From: Tritrichomonas foetus
Lineage: Eukaryota > Parabasalia > Tritrichomonadida > Tritrichomonadidae
DNA: 24,828 nucleotides
NCBI GenBank assembly: GCA_001839685.1
Contig: MLAK01000855.1
Location: 25,741 to 50,568, forward strand
Direction: 5' to 3'
The translations under genes were made by a program, and so were the position numbers. Positions 1 through 8,734 of the stretch are shown here, in pieces; the stretch's first letter is position 1; the number at the start of each line of letters is the position of its first letter. Under the pieces are notes generated by a model. That model searched no databases, was not told where the DNA came from, and saw only the letters and a program-made list of their open reading frames with translations.

Positions 1-2
1 AC

Positions 3-3000
3 ACCTATTTCAATAAACAACAAGAAAATGAATACAATTCTAATTTAGAACACATCAATGATAAAGAAAAAGAACTACAAAATCAGTCTCACTTTGAAGA
101 ACGAAGTTATAATCTTGAAAATCTTAATCTCAACGAATTTGAAACAACAGAAAACATTATTTCCACTCTTCAACTATTCATTGAAGAGCAACATAAAGAT
201 TTTGAATTCACCAAATTCGAACATCTTCTTCATGAAATTCAACAATCAAATGAATCCAAAACCCAACTTATTGAATTGCAATTTGCTGATGAATGTAAAC
301 ATGAAATGAACTCCACAGAGGAATCAGACTGCAAAGCAATTGAAGAAAACTATCTCCAGAAATATCTCTTTAAAGAAAATATTCTCAATAGACAGCAGCT
401 TAACGATATTGAACAATATACTTCTGTTTTGCTTCATGAACAAGAAAATGACAACAACTTTGAGATCCTTGAACGATCAATAGAATTGGATGATAATATC
501 AATTCACACGACGAAATTATTGAACCAAATGTTGAAATTATAAAATTGTATGAAGATCAATTTCTTAATCAATCTGAACCGGAATTTAAATTTGATAATG
601 AAGAATATATTAAAGATGAAGAAGTTCGAAGCACCAAAAGTGATGCTGAAGAATACTTAATGACACTTGATGATTTGGAATCATTATTAATTGGTTCTTC
701 TAAACTAGAGGATAATTTAGAAAAGGAAGTTCGCACTAAAGATAAAGAATTACTGACCTTTGATCTTTGTTCTGAAGAAGCAGTGAAAATTCAAGAAGCT
801 GATAATTCTAATATTCAAATAGAATTCACATATTTTTCACAAATTGAAGAAATTAATGATCACGAAAGAGATTATCTGAAGAAGCAAAAAAGGTATCTTC
901 GTTGCAAACATAATACTGACATCAAAGATTATGAAGTTCAATTCTCAACAGAAAGTAGAGCAGCAGAAATTAAATATTTAATACAGCAAACATTTGATGA
1001 TGATAATATTCAGAAATATACACAGTTAGATGACAATGAATCTTTGTTCTTAAGAAATGCTAGAATCGAAGAAGAACTCGATAAACAATCCGTTGTGATG
1101 AGTCGTTCAATTAAACTGTATGATGAAGGCGAATTAGAAACTATTTTACCAGAATATTTTCCATTATGGAGAATGTATAATGGGGAAGCTTCATTGGTTG
1201 ATGATACATCTGATGTTTTCGATAAACAAAAGATCATTGATCAGAATGAAATTATTAATGAAAAGAAGAATATCTTTACTGATAGACAGAATAGTGATGA
1301 TCGAAATCAACAGCATGAAATTGAGTTCTCTAAGCGAGCTATTACTGAAATGATTCATGATTCAGAAATCGAATTTTGCAGTAAAAAGTACAAAGAACAA
1401 TCAATTATTGAGAATGGAAATCTTAATGAATCCGAATTGTTTGAATTTTTGAAGTATCAGCAAATTGAATCACTTGAAGAAGAAGAATTAATCCATGATA
1501 ATGAAAGACAATTTATTAATGCCATGAGAAAGATTAATTGGCCTTTTGAAGTTACTGAAATCATCAATTCCGAAGAAAAACAATTTTATTATAGTTATGC
1601 TCATGACTTAATCAATTATGAAGAAAAGATCAAAGATAAAGAATTTGATAATATACAATTCTTGAAAGAAGAAATGAAAAAAGATGAAGAAAATTTGAAA
1701 TTAATGGATCGAACCAATATTACGAAAGCAAGAATTGAAGGTATATTGAAAAATCATGAACTTTATAAAACTAAACATTATCGAGAAGAAATGGATATCC
1801 TTGAAAAATCTGATGATAAAGATATTAACGCTACTTCTACACCATTTTTAGCTAATATTGTTAGTTTTGCCAATCAATTTATAAAAAAGAGTCGAGCCAA
1901 TGTTGATGCTGAAGCCATTCATGCTATAACTGTTCAAAGAAGAGTTCTTAAAAAAGCAATTCAAAAGCACAAACGACAAAGTATCGAAATTGACTCTCCT
2001 GAAGATATTCCTGAGCTCTCTACATCAGACCAAATCAATACAGAGTTTTTGAACAGCAAACTCGCAATGATTTCTAATCAAGCTCTCTATATTTTAACAC
2101 AAGTTTCTATGGCAAGAATTGAATATATAGATTCTCATAATTTCCACAAAGAAAACGAAAAAATGATAAATGATAAAACTATTGAAATTGAACCATTCAT
2201 CAAATTTAACCTTTGTCAACAAATTGATTCTTATAATGATTCATTAAGTCTTTCTTCATACATCGATAAAATCAACCCTGATGAATTATATAATCAACAA
2301 ATAATAATTCAAATCTTAATGGATAAAGTTACAGAAATCGAATTAATTCGAACAATTGTAGATATTTCACAGGACACAACAGCTGCATCACTTGTTCTCA
2401 TTAAAGAATTGATTGAGAAATTAACATCAACAAAATTATTGGATGACATAATTTTATTCAATAAAGATGATTTATTAAATATTCAAAGCCGAATTGATGA
2501 ACAGAATGGAAAATTAGTAATTCAAAATAACATTTTGGATGCACAACAAAAAGTTTATATCGAATATAATATTGATTCACAATCTGATGAATATAAAGAA
2601 GCGATTGAAAAACAACCATTCTCTGTTGAAGAAATAGAAGCAAGTCAAATTCAAGTTCAGTCACTGAGTGAAACCAAAGACTCTAATTCACTTGTTGAAT
2701 ATTATCGTGGCAAGCCGATAACAGTTGTTTTAAGATCATTAGCAGTCATTAAATTACTTCTCCGAAATGTCAATCCCCTTAAGCAATGTAATGTTGTTGA
2801 ACGTGCAACTAAATTGAATATCAATTATCTAGCAGTTCTTAAATCCAATGTAAAATTAGCATTACCAATTTTAGATGAAAGTTTCCATAATCGTGAAATC
2901 ACAAATCCTGAAATGTTGAATCGTTCTCTTAAAGAAATTGTCAATTCTTATTCAAATGTGTCGTTTTCTGAAGAACATAAAAATCTTTTATCGAATTTAG

Positions 3001-5468
3001 AAATTGTGAAATTAACCGAAATGGCACAAAATAATAAATATAATGATATAATTGACATGATTTATATTGTATTCATCCTTGATGGTGTACTTGAACAAAA
3101 CAGCATTCCATCAACGCCCCTTCTTGATATTTTATCTATTATTGCCAACGCAATTGAAAATGAACAACTAGACACAATTTTCTATGGCCTTTTGCTTTTA
3201 CAAAATGCATATTTAAGATGTTGTCTATCTGAATCCATGAGTTTAACTGATGTTAACATCCCTTTACTTCAAACTTCGTATGAAATATTTGATAATGATA
3301 TTAGAAATTATATAAAGAGTTGTTTAATTCATTCAACAACAGCAAACGATGAGCAAGACACACTTCAAAGTTTGTTTGATCAATTAATGTTATTAAGAGT
3401 TCAAGTTGTTGATATAATAAGACAATTATCAACTCCATTAAAGCAAAAAGTATCATGGATTCAAAATCATGATGATGCTGAAAATTTGATTTCACAAATT
3501 TTAAGAGATTATGAAATTTCATCTACAACAATTCCAATAAAAACGAATGAAATCATGGAACAAATCTGTAAATCTGAAGCAGCAATCATTACTTTATTCA
3601 ATGTGACACATTGTAACACAATTTCATTCTTAAATCACTTTGTTGAATCATTTTCTACCTCAATTTCTGTCTTGAATACTTTATTAGAACATTCCGAAAA
3701 CTCAATAACTAAAGCTCGTTCATTAAGATCAATAAAACGTTTAATTAGCCGATTCTATGATATCCAAAGCTATATTGAAGATAATCTAGTCGCAGAAGAA
3801 AACAAAGACAATTTAGAAACTTCAATAATGAATGAGAAGTTGGAAAAAGCTAAAATTTCATATTTATCAACTATCAATCACATCATTTTTTCATTGATTT
3901 CATTTTTATATTCATTATCAACTACCAAAGTTCATGAAATTGTTGAAGACGCTGCGATTTTAGCAAATAAGCAAATTACAGAAAAATTAAGAATTCTCAG
4001 TGATTGTAGTTGTGAATTGTTACAATTTAATCGAAATAAAGAATATGGAATCAATTTCCAAAATTCTACTAGAGATTTTGTTTCAAATATGAATAATTAT
4101 CTGAATTTTATTACTTCAGTGCATTCCCTTGAATTATCCAATCAATGTGTAAATGAAACAAAGATTTCAGGAACTCTTTTATTCTCTATGGTCAATAACA
4201 TGTTATTGTTAACAACTATTAAACCTAAAATCATTGATCTCGAAAATGAACGGCGTCTAAAACTTATTTCTCTGCCATCTGTCCCAGAAGCAAAGGATAT
4301 TGCAGCTTATGATGTCAATAACAAACACGTGAAGCCTTCATCAAACGTATTTTTGACCATATTCAATAAACTGAATGACAATGTTAAAGACGATAAAGAT
4401 AATCAAGACAATCAGGTTGGTGACCAAATTGAAAAAGAAAATAAATGTGAAATCGAAATTCAAAATAATGAAATTAGCTACATTAGTAATGATGATCTTG
4501 TAGATATGATTCTAGAATCCAGAGAAGCTTTAGTTGATTTTATCCAGCAAATCTTGCTGATGTCATCCATATTGTTTAATATGGATAATAAAACAACCCT
4601 TGTTCACTATGCTGATGCACTTTGTAAAGGCTTTAATAAGATCATTAAATATCATAAAAAGAATCTCATTGCGCTTGATTGTGATTTCGGCCAACGGACC
4701 TTTATTGCTTCCGAAATTGTGAATAATGTTCAAAAAGCATTAGAAGTTTCACAAAAAGTTGCCGATATTGCAGAAAAGGAGGAGAAAGCACAAAGTGAAC
4801 AAGAATCAAGATATTTGCGTTCATTTGTACCATTATGTGATGCACTTAAAAGCATTAATGAAACTGCCCAGAAAAGTGACATAATTCCTAATTCAAACAT
4901 GAAAGTTATTGCAATGGGCTTATTACGCGATACTTATGTTTTTGGCTCAAAGATTCAAGAGTATTTCCTACTAATTAGGAAATCACCACATGTTATAGCA
5001 GACTCATATCTTTATGAAATCGCTGACTATGAAATAAAAGTAATGAATCAGTTAAGTGCTAAATTCAGTGAAATCATTGATCAACAAAACGAGAATTCTA
5101 GTTCAATACTTGTTGAACAAGCAAAGAATCTGCTTGAACCGAAAGAAAAGTTTAAGACTGAACTTGCTAATCTTACTAAACAAAAAATGTCACCAAAAGA
5201 AACAGAAGTTTCTCAAAATTTAATGAGTGCTTTCAATAAATTATCAAAATGTTTGGGTGAGGCTGAAAAGCACATAAGTCAAATGACTGGACTCAGAAGA
5301 AATCTTTCAAGAAATTCATCACTTGCAAGATTTAAAGAGGCAGGAAAAACTGAAGATGGTAAATCAAGGCTTCTCACAACCCTTGAATTAAATGCAAATG
5401 TGATAAAAGCTAGAATCAAGCTCGAAAGAGCACTAAAGAAACTGGAAGAAATCGAAAATTCTCCTTAA
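3..5468 (+). CDS. Very large acidic helical protein, 5' end outside the window; C-terminus resembles a talin/HIP1R (I/LWEQ) tail
   Basis: The frame is open without a stop from position 3 to the TAA at 5466-5468, so about 1,821 residues are visible and the true start lies to the left. A TTG at 276 is only an internal codon. The first ~600 residues are very rich in Glu, Asp, Lys, Asn and Ile. They repeat a loose motif of the form I-x-D-x-E-x-x-F (INDHERDYL, LDDNESLFL, IHDSEIEF, IHDNERQF, INSEEKQF), suggesting a degenerate coiled-coil repeat. Residues ~600-1,550 look like continuous amphipathic helices. The final ~250 residues become basic, and the last segment (ELNANVIKARIKLERALKKL) follows the pattern of the last helix of I/LWEQ actin-binding modules in talin and HIP1R/Sla2. 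No FERM, ANTH or membrane segment is seen. A cytoskeletal scaffold role is inference; that it is a real gene is very likely. Confidence 0.85.
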   Translation, partial: TYFNKQQENEYNSNLEHINDKEKELQNQSHFEERSYNLENLNLNEFETTENIISTLQLFIEEQHKDFEFTKFEHLLHEIQQSNESKTQLIELQFADECKHEMNSTEESDCKAIEENYLQKYLFKENILNRQQLNDIEQYTSVLLHEQENDNNFEILERSIELDDNINSHDEIIEPNVEIIKLYEDQFLNQSEPEFKFDNEEYIKDEEVRSTKSDAEEYLMTLDDLESLLIGSSKLEDNLEKEVRTKDKELLTFDLCSEEAVKIQEADNSNIQIEFTYFSQIEEINDHERDYLKKQKRYLRCKHNTDIKDYEVQFSTESRAAEIKYLIQQTFDDDNIQKYTQLDDNESLFLRNARIEEELDKQSVVMSRSIKLYDEGELETILPEYFPLWRMYNGEASLVDDTSDVFDKQKIIDQNEIINEKKNIFTDRQNSDDRNQQHEIEFSKRAITEMIHDSEIEFCSKKYKEQSIIENGNLNESELFEFLKYQQIESLEEEELIHDNERQFINAMRKINWPFEVTEIINSEEKQFYYSYAHDLINYEEKIKDKEFDNIQFLKEEMKKDEENLKLMDRTNITKARIEGILKNHELYKTKHYREEMDILEKSDDKDINATSTPFLANIVSFANQFIKKSRANVDAEAIHAITVQRRVLKKAIQKHKRQSIEIDSPEDIPELSTSDQINTEFLNSKLAMISNQALYILTQVSMARIEYIDSHNFHKENEKMINDKTIEIEPFIKFNLCQQIDSYNDSLSLSSYIDKINPDELYNQQIIIQILMDKVTEIELIRTIVDISQDTTAASLVLIKELIEKLTSTKLLDDIILFNKDDLLNIQSRIDEQNGKLVIQNNILDAQQKVYIEYNIDSQSDEYKEAIEKQPFSVEEIEASQIQVQSLSETKDSNSLVEYYRGKPITVVLRSLAVIKLLLRNVNPLKQCNVVERATKLNINYLAVLKSNVKLALPILDESFHNREITNPEMLNRSLKEIVNSYSNVSFSEEHKNLLSNLEIVKLTEMAQNNKYNDIIDMIYIVFILDGVLEQNSIPSTPLLDILSIIANAIENEQLDTIFYGLLLLQNAYLRCCLSESMSLTDVNIPLLQTSYEIFDNDIRNYIKSCLIHSTTANDEQDTLQSLFDQLMLLRVQVVDIIRQLSTPLKQKVSWIQNHDDAENLISQILRDYEISSTTIPIKTNEIMEQICKSEAAIITLFNVTHCNTISFLNHFVESFSTSISVLNTLLEHSENSITKARSLRSIKRLISRFYDIQSYIEDNLVAEENKDNLETSIMNEKLEKAKISYLSTINHIIFSLISFLYSLSTTKVHEIVEDAAILANKQITEKLRILSDCSCELLQFNRNKEYGINFQNSTRDFVSNMNNYLNFITSVHSLELSNQCVNETKISGTLLFSMVNNMLLLTTIKPKIIDLENERRLKLISLPSVPEAKDIAAYDVNNKHVKPSSNVFLTIFNKLNDNVKDDKDNQDNQVGDQIEKENKCEIEIQNNEISYISNDDLVDMILESREALVDFIQQILLMSSILFNMDNKTTLVHYADALCKGFNKIIKYHKKNLIALDCDFGQRTFIASEIVNNVQKALEVSQKVADIAEKEEKAQSEQESRYLRSFVPLCDALKSINETAQKSDIIPNSNMKVIAMGLLRDTYVFGSKIQEYFLLIRKSPHVIADSYLYEIADYEIKVMNQLSAKFSEIIDQQNENSSSILVEQAKNLLEPKEKFKTELANLTKQKMSPKETEVSQNLMSAFNKLSKCLGEAEKHISQMTGLRRNLSRNSSLARFKEAGKTEDGKSRLLTTLELNANVIKARIKLERALKKLEEIENSP

Positions 5469-5540
5469 AATGAACTTTAATAATCATCAAATTTTTCATA
5501 CTAAAATGAAAAATTATTCTCAAAATTTTTATTTATTCTT

Positions 5541-5544
<4 letters not shown>

Positions 5545-5585
<41 letters not shown>

Positions 5586-5599
5586 TTGTTGTTGTTGTT
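5545..5599. repeat. Poly(T)40 tract followed by (GTT)5
   Basis: An uninterrupted run of 40 T (5545-5584) continues directly into five GTT units (5585-5599). On the minus strand this reads (AAC)5 followed by A40, the form a retroposed poly(A) tail would take. It could equally be a slippage-grown homopolymer. The exact length is uncertain because long homopolymers are often mis-assembled. Confidence 0.9.
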
Positions 5600-6247
5600 A
5601 TTGATTAATGCAGTACTGCGTTGATGTGTTAAACATCTTTTATGATTAAGTATATAAAAAATATCGAATGATTAAAAAATTAAAAAGTTTTGATTTCCAG
5701 TATGGAAGGCATTATCTATGTTTTATGCTTTCATTATGGAAAAGTCTTCACAATGAATTAGAAAAAATAATTTTTGAGTTTTCACGATCTCCTAGGGGGT
5801 TCGCGATACATTGGTCTTGGGTTCATCACAGCCTGGGATTCTCAAGTGATATGGAAATTACTAAGCATTCATGTTATGAATTCATGATTATGTTTGTGAA
5901 ACCCAATTTTTTGAACAGTATTATCTGGTATTGAATGCGAATATTATATCTCAAAAATCAACATATTGATTCATGTTTAAGCAATATCTATTGCTAATTT
6001 GAGTAAGTTGAGAAATTTGTAATTTTACATCAATTTCATTAAGAACTTCTATATTTCTAGCTCAATTCAAAATGATAAATATTGTATATAATAAATAAAA
6101 ATCTTCTATTGTTTACTTGATCTGAGTGCATGAAATTTTAAACGTTAACAGAATAAAGTATTCAATATGTATTTAAAACCTAAAGATTTTGTTCATATTT
6201 AAAAAGTTTAAAATTTTTGGTTCATTCAAAAAGTTTAATATTTAAAA

Positions 6248-6255
6248 TCATTTTC
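6248..6255 (+). promoter_or_regulatory. Candidate initiator (Inr-like) element of the SLC44-like gene
   Basis: TCATTTTC starts 15 nt upstream of the ATG at 6263. It fits the trichomonad Inr pattern TCA(+1)Y(T/A)(T/A), which normally lies within about 20 nt of the start codon. In DNA this AT-rich the match could be chance. Comparably good matches are not seen in front of every gene here. Confidence 0.35.
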
Positions 6256-6262
6256 GAATTTT

Positions 6263-7828
6263 ATGCTTTTAAACGAAGAAGAAAAGCAGCCTGGACAATT
6301 TCCAGTTGAAAGAAGAGTTAAAACTGATACCTTATGCTTGCACTTTTCATGGCCATTATTTTTCATGATTCTACAAATATTTCTTTTCGTCATAATTTGT
6401 GGAAGATCGTTTTCTTTTTTACATCCAGCAGATTCAAATGGCCTGAGATGTGGAATTGATAATTCTTTATTTTACCCAAACTTAAGTGATTTTTCGGATC
6501 ACCGATATTTAACTTTTCAATCAAAATGTTCAAATGAATGTGAAGGAATTAAATATTTTTCATTTTGTATTCCAACTGAAAGAAAAAAATTAAGCAAATC
6601 ACCTTTGTCATTTCGAATCATTAATGACACTTTTGAATATCGCTATTTTGGGCTTCTAATGATAATTATTACTTTTATATTTTCATTTCCAATTTATTTC
6701 ATATTTGCAAAGTTTTCACTTTATATTACCTATTTTTTGTTATTTTCAGTGACTGGTTCAGTTGTTTTTATTGTTGCCAAATCATTATTAAATCATTTTT
6801 ATTTGTTTGCAGTTGAAGTATTATGTTTTGGAATTTCATATTTATTTGTTTTACTTTATATTAAAAGAAGAATTCATGTAATAGGACCAATTGTAACAAC
6901 ATCCTTTAAATTTTTAATGAAATCAAAAGATATATTTTTGGCTCCAATATTAATTCTTTTATTTTCATTAATTATTTTTAGTTTTATTGTATTTGGTGTT
7001 CTTTTTTCAAATGGTGTTGCTCAGCCAATTGTATCATCATCAGGATTACTATCAGGATCATATCTTCAATTACATCAACACTTTTCGCTCTTAATAACAA
7101 AGCTGTTATTTCCATTTTTAGGTATTTGGATCATTGAATTTGTGTTTGTGTTAACTAGATTTGCTGTATCTTTTATAACAGCTTCATTATATTTCAAACA
7201 TCCAAAAGTATCTTTTATTAAAGCATTACAAATTGGTCTAAAATATCATGCGGGAACAATATTTTTTGGTTCATTTGTTGTGTTTCTATTGGAATTTCTG
7301 TCAACACTTTTCATGGCAATGAAAAAATGGTTAAAGAAGACCAAAAACTCATTTGTTAGATTTTTATGTCGATGTATTCTTAATCTTTGTTTTCTTCTTG
7401 TTAAATTTGTAGGAGAAATAAATCGACTTTCATTTGTATATACTGCAGTTGAAGGTGTTTCATTTTGGGATGGTTGTAAAAAAGCGTCAAAATCTTTTCA
7501 AATTGATTCGGTTTTATCAATCACCTTATTATTAAATAATATTTTATTTGGTGCAAGAATATTGATTGCATCAATAGTTGCCATCTTAACTTATAAATAT
7601 ATAGATGGTCTTGGATTAATGAAGCCAGTGATTCCAGTAATTGTTGTTCCGTTATTGGTGTATTTCACATTATCAGCAATCGACTTAGTGATTGCTGCAA
7701 GTAGTCAAACACTTCTTGTTTGCATGATTGAAGACGCAAGAGATGATGGATCATATGCACCTTTTGAACTTCAGAATATCATGAATTGGATGAAAGAAAG
7801 AGTCGGTCGAGTTAATTTTTCGATCTAA
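6263..7828 (+). CDS. Choline transporter-like protein (CTL/SLC44 family)
   Basis: This 521-residue polytopic membrane protein has an ATG start and a TAA stop embedded in TAAA. Residues 30-47 form the first membrane segment. It is followed by HPADSNGLRCG (~54-64), which matches the extracellular Asp-x-x-Gly-x-x-Cys-Gly signature after TM1 of SLC44 proteins, and by a cysteine-containing loop (CSNECEG, CIP). Further hydrophobic segments occur at about 128-150, 152-172, 178-198, 222-248 and 275-305, with more to the C-terminus. The late block (ALQIGLKYHAGTIFFGS, then a Cys-rich segment and NRLSFVYTAVEGVSFWDGC) corresponds to the conserved family core. Family members are linked to choline or ethanolamine transport at the plasma membrane or organelles; the substrate here is not known from sequence. 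The short N- and C-terminal tails are typical of protist members. Confidence 0.9.
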   Translation: MLLNEEEKQPGQFPVERRVKTDTLCLHFSWPLFFMILQIFLFVIICGRSFSFLHPADSNGLRCGIDNSLFYPNLSDFSDHRYLTFQSKCSNECEGIKYFSFCIPTERKKLSKSPLSFRIINDTFEYRYFGLLMIIITFIFSFPIYFIFAKFSLYITYFLLFSVTGSVVFIVAKSLLNHFYLFAVEVLCFGISYLFVLLYIKRRIHVIGPIVTTSFKFLMKSKDIFLAPILILLFSLIIFSFIVFGVLFSNGVAQPIVSSSGLLSGSYLQLHQHFSLLITKLLFPFLGIWIIEFVFVLTRFAVSFITASLYFKHPKVSFIKALQIGLKYHAGTIFFGSFVVFLLEFLSTLFMAMKKWLKKTKNSFVRFLCRCILNLCFLLVKFVGEINRLSFVYTAVEGVSFWDGCKKASKSFQIDSVLSITLLLNNILFGARILIASIVAILTYKYIDGLGLMKPVIPVIVVPLLVYFTLSAIDLVIAASSQTLLVCMIEDARDDGSYAPFELQNIMNWMKERVGRVNFSI

Positions 7829-8004
7829 ATTTTAAGCAAATACAAATTTGTATTTTTATAATAACTATTTGTAAATAATAAATGTTTTTATTCTTTAAAT
7901 TTTAAATTGATATATTTTTTTATGCTTTGACACAAATTTTCCCATGTTCATAATGAATAGAAATCTTTTCGTTATGTGATGTGACTGATCTTACAGATAA
8001 ATAT

Positions 8005-8041
8005 ATTCAATTTATTGAATGGTAATTGAAAATTTCAATTA
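8005..8041. promoter_or_regulatory. Paired palindromes upstream of the RasGAP-VPS9 gene
   Basis: Two inverted repeats lie side by side 16-52 nt before the ATG at 8057. ATTCAA-TTTA-TTGAAT (8005-8020) is a 6-bp stem. TAATTGAAA-A-TTTCAATTA (8023-8041) is a 9-bp stem with a one-base centre. Both are built from the same TTCAAT core in alternating orientation. They could be a dimeric protein-binding site in the promoter; no known trichomonad factor is matched. Confidence 0.4.
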
Positions 8042-8056
8042 ACGAGAAATTTACAC

Positions 8057-8710
8057 ATGACTTCTTACGCTGATCCTGAACAAAGAATACAATTTTTACA
8101 ATTACATAAGAAAGTAATTCAAGAACACCAACTTTCAGTTATGGTTAATGATTCTATTTCAAGGCAGAGGAAATTCATCGATCAAACCATTAAGAAACTC
8201 ATTTCAAGTCTCAGGTCGTTTTGTTTTTTAAATACATGGTATCCAAGGATATCAATGTCTGATATTACATTGTTCCTCCAATCTTCAATTTACCATCATG
8301 AAAAAAATCAGATTGTTGACAACCCTTCTTCACTTCCCTATCAAACAAATATCACTATATCTATCAATACTTTTCTTAGATCGATTCATAATTACATGAA
8401 TTCATTTTTGAAATGTGTTGTGGTTTATTTTGATTCACCTAGACCAGATATTGTTTTCAATCCATGTGACAAACCACTATCTTTCTTTGCTTCTTCAACA
8501 TTTCCATCACTTTTTGGATATTGTTGGTGTGTTGAGCAAGGTATATCCTATGTTGAAGCATTAATCCAACTATTGGAAATTCAGACTTCAAACTATTCTA
8601 TTAATTCAAGTGAATTTCGCAATTCTTTTATTAGAGATATTATTCGTCAATTTCTGCATATGAGTGAAGTCCAAAATTACTTGAGAATGGCATTATTTAC
8701 TGATTATTAG
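8057..8710 (+). CDS. N-terminal part of a GAPVD1/RME-6-like protein: first half of a RasGAP-like domain, ending at an in-frame TAG
   Basis: 217 codons run from an ATG to TAG (8708-8710). Helical residues 1-145 are followed by a segment (ASSTFPSLFGYCWCVEQG, ~146-163) that lines up with the start of the RasGAP core. Next comes FIRDIIRQFLHMSEVQNYLRMAL, matching the following RasGAP helices. The domain is cut in the middle. The same reading frame continues after the TAG without another stop and supplies the missing half in 8735-10552. The position where RasGAPs carry the arginine finger (Leu-Phe-Arg) reads Leu-Phe-Gly. I therefore read this as one ancestral gene interrupted by a nonsense codon, a sequencing error or a recoded stop. 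Alternatively it is now expressed as a short separate protein. Confidence 0.7.
   Translation: MTSYADPEQRIQFLQLHKKVIQEHQLSVMVNDSISRQRKFIDQTIKKLISSLRSFCFLNTWYPRISMSDITLFLQSSIYHHEKNQIVDNPSSLPYQTNITISINTFLRSIHNYMNSFLKCVVVYFDSPRPDIVFNPCDKPLSFFASSTFPSLFGYCWCVEQGISYVEALIQLLEIQTSNYSINSSEFRNSFIRDIIRQFLHMSEVQNYLRMALFTDY
8708..8710 (+). other. In-frame TAG splitting one RasGAP-VPS9 gene
   Basis: The stop sits in a loop between two RasGAP helices. The eight codons after it (ALINEESV) and the next ATG at 8735 are in the same frame. No typical trichomonad intron boundary (GTATGT-like 5' end or ACTAAC...ACACAG-like 3' end) was seen that would remove it. Other genes in the window use TAG as a normal terminator, so general reassignment of TAG is not supported. 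Confidence 0.8.
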
Positions 8711-8734
8711 GCTTTAATAAATGAAGAATCAGTT

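Larger units (their letters stand above)
5469..6262. other. Intergenic region with simple repeats and small palindromes
   Basis: About 0.8 kb between two plus-strand genes. It holds a 40-T run followed by five GTT units, a perfect 10-bp palindrome GCAGTACTGC (5610-5619) and a 5-bp stem (GATGT/ACATC, 5623-5637). A less AT-rich patch lies around 5788-5852. An ATG-initiated frame of 88 codons at 5668-5934 has no recognisable domain and atypical composition, so I do not call it a gene. Confidence 0.6.

Noticed and set aside
276..284. Start of the large protein at 276
   Set aside because: The codon is TTG and the frame is open back to position 3, so this is internal and the gene is truncated by the window edge.
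58..309. 83-codon frame overlapping the large protein
   Set aside because: It lies in another frame over the clearly coding acidic protein and has low-complexity Lys/Asn/Ile composition; it is a shadow.
5788..5852. Possible tRNA because of GGTTCGCGATAC
   Set aside because: The B-box-like piece lacks a matching A box, acceptor stem and anticodon arm on either strand.
5668..5934. 88-codon ATG frame in the intergenic region
   Set aside because: No domain, odd composition with many Trp/His/Phe, and no supporting context. It is kept only as part of the intergenic note.
8708..8710. TAG as a sense codon in this organism
   Set aside because: TAG ends the LIM, kinase and Stealth-like genes at the expected domain ends, so reassignment is not needed or supported.
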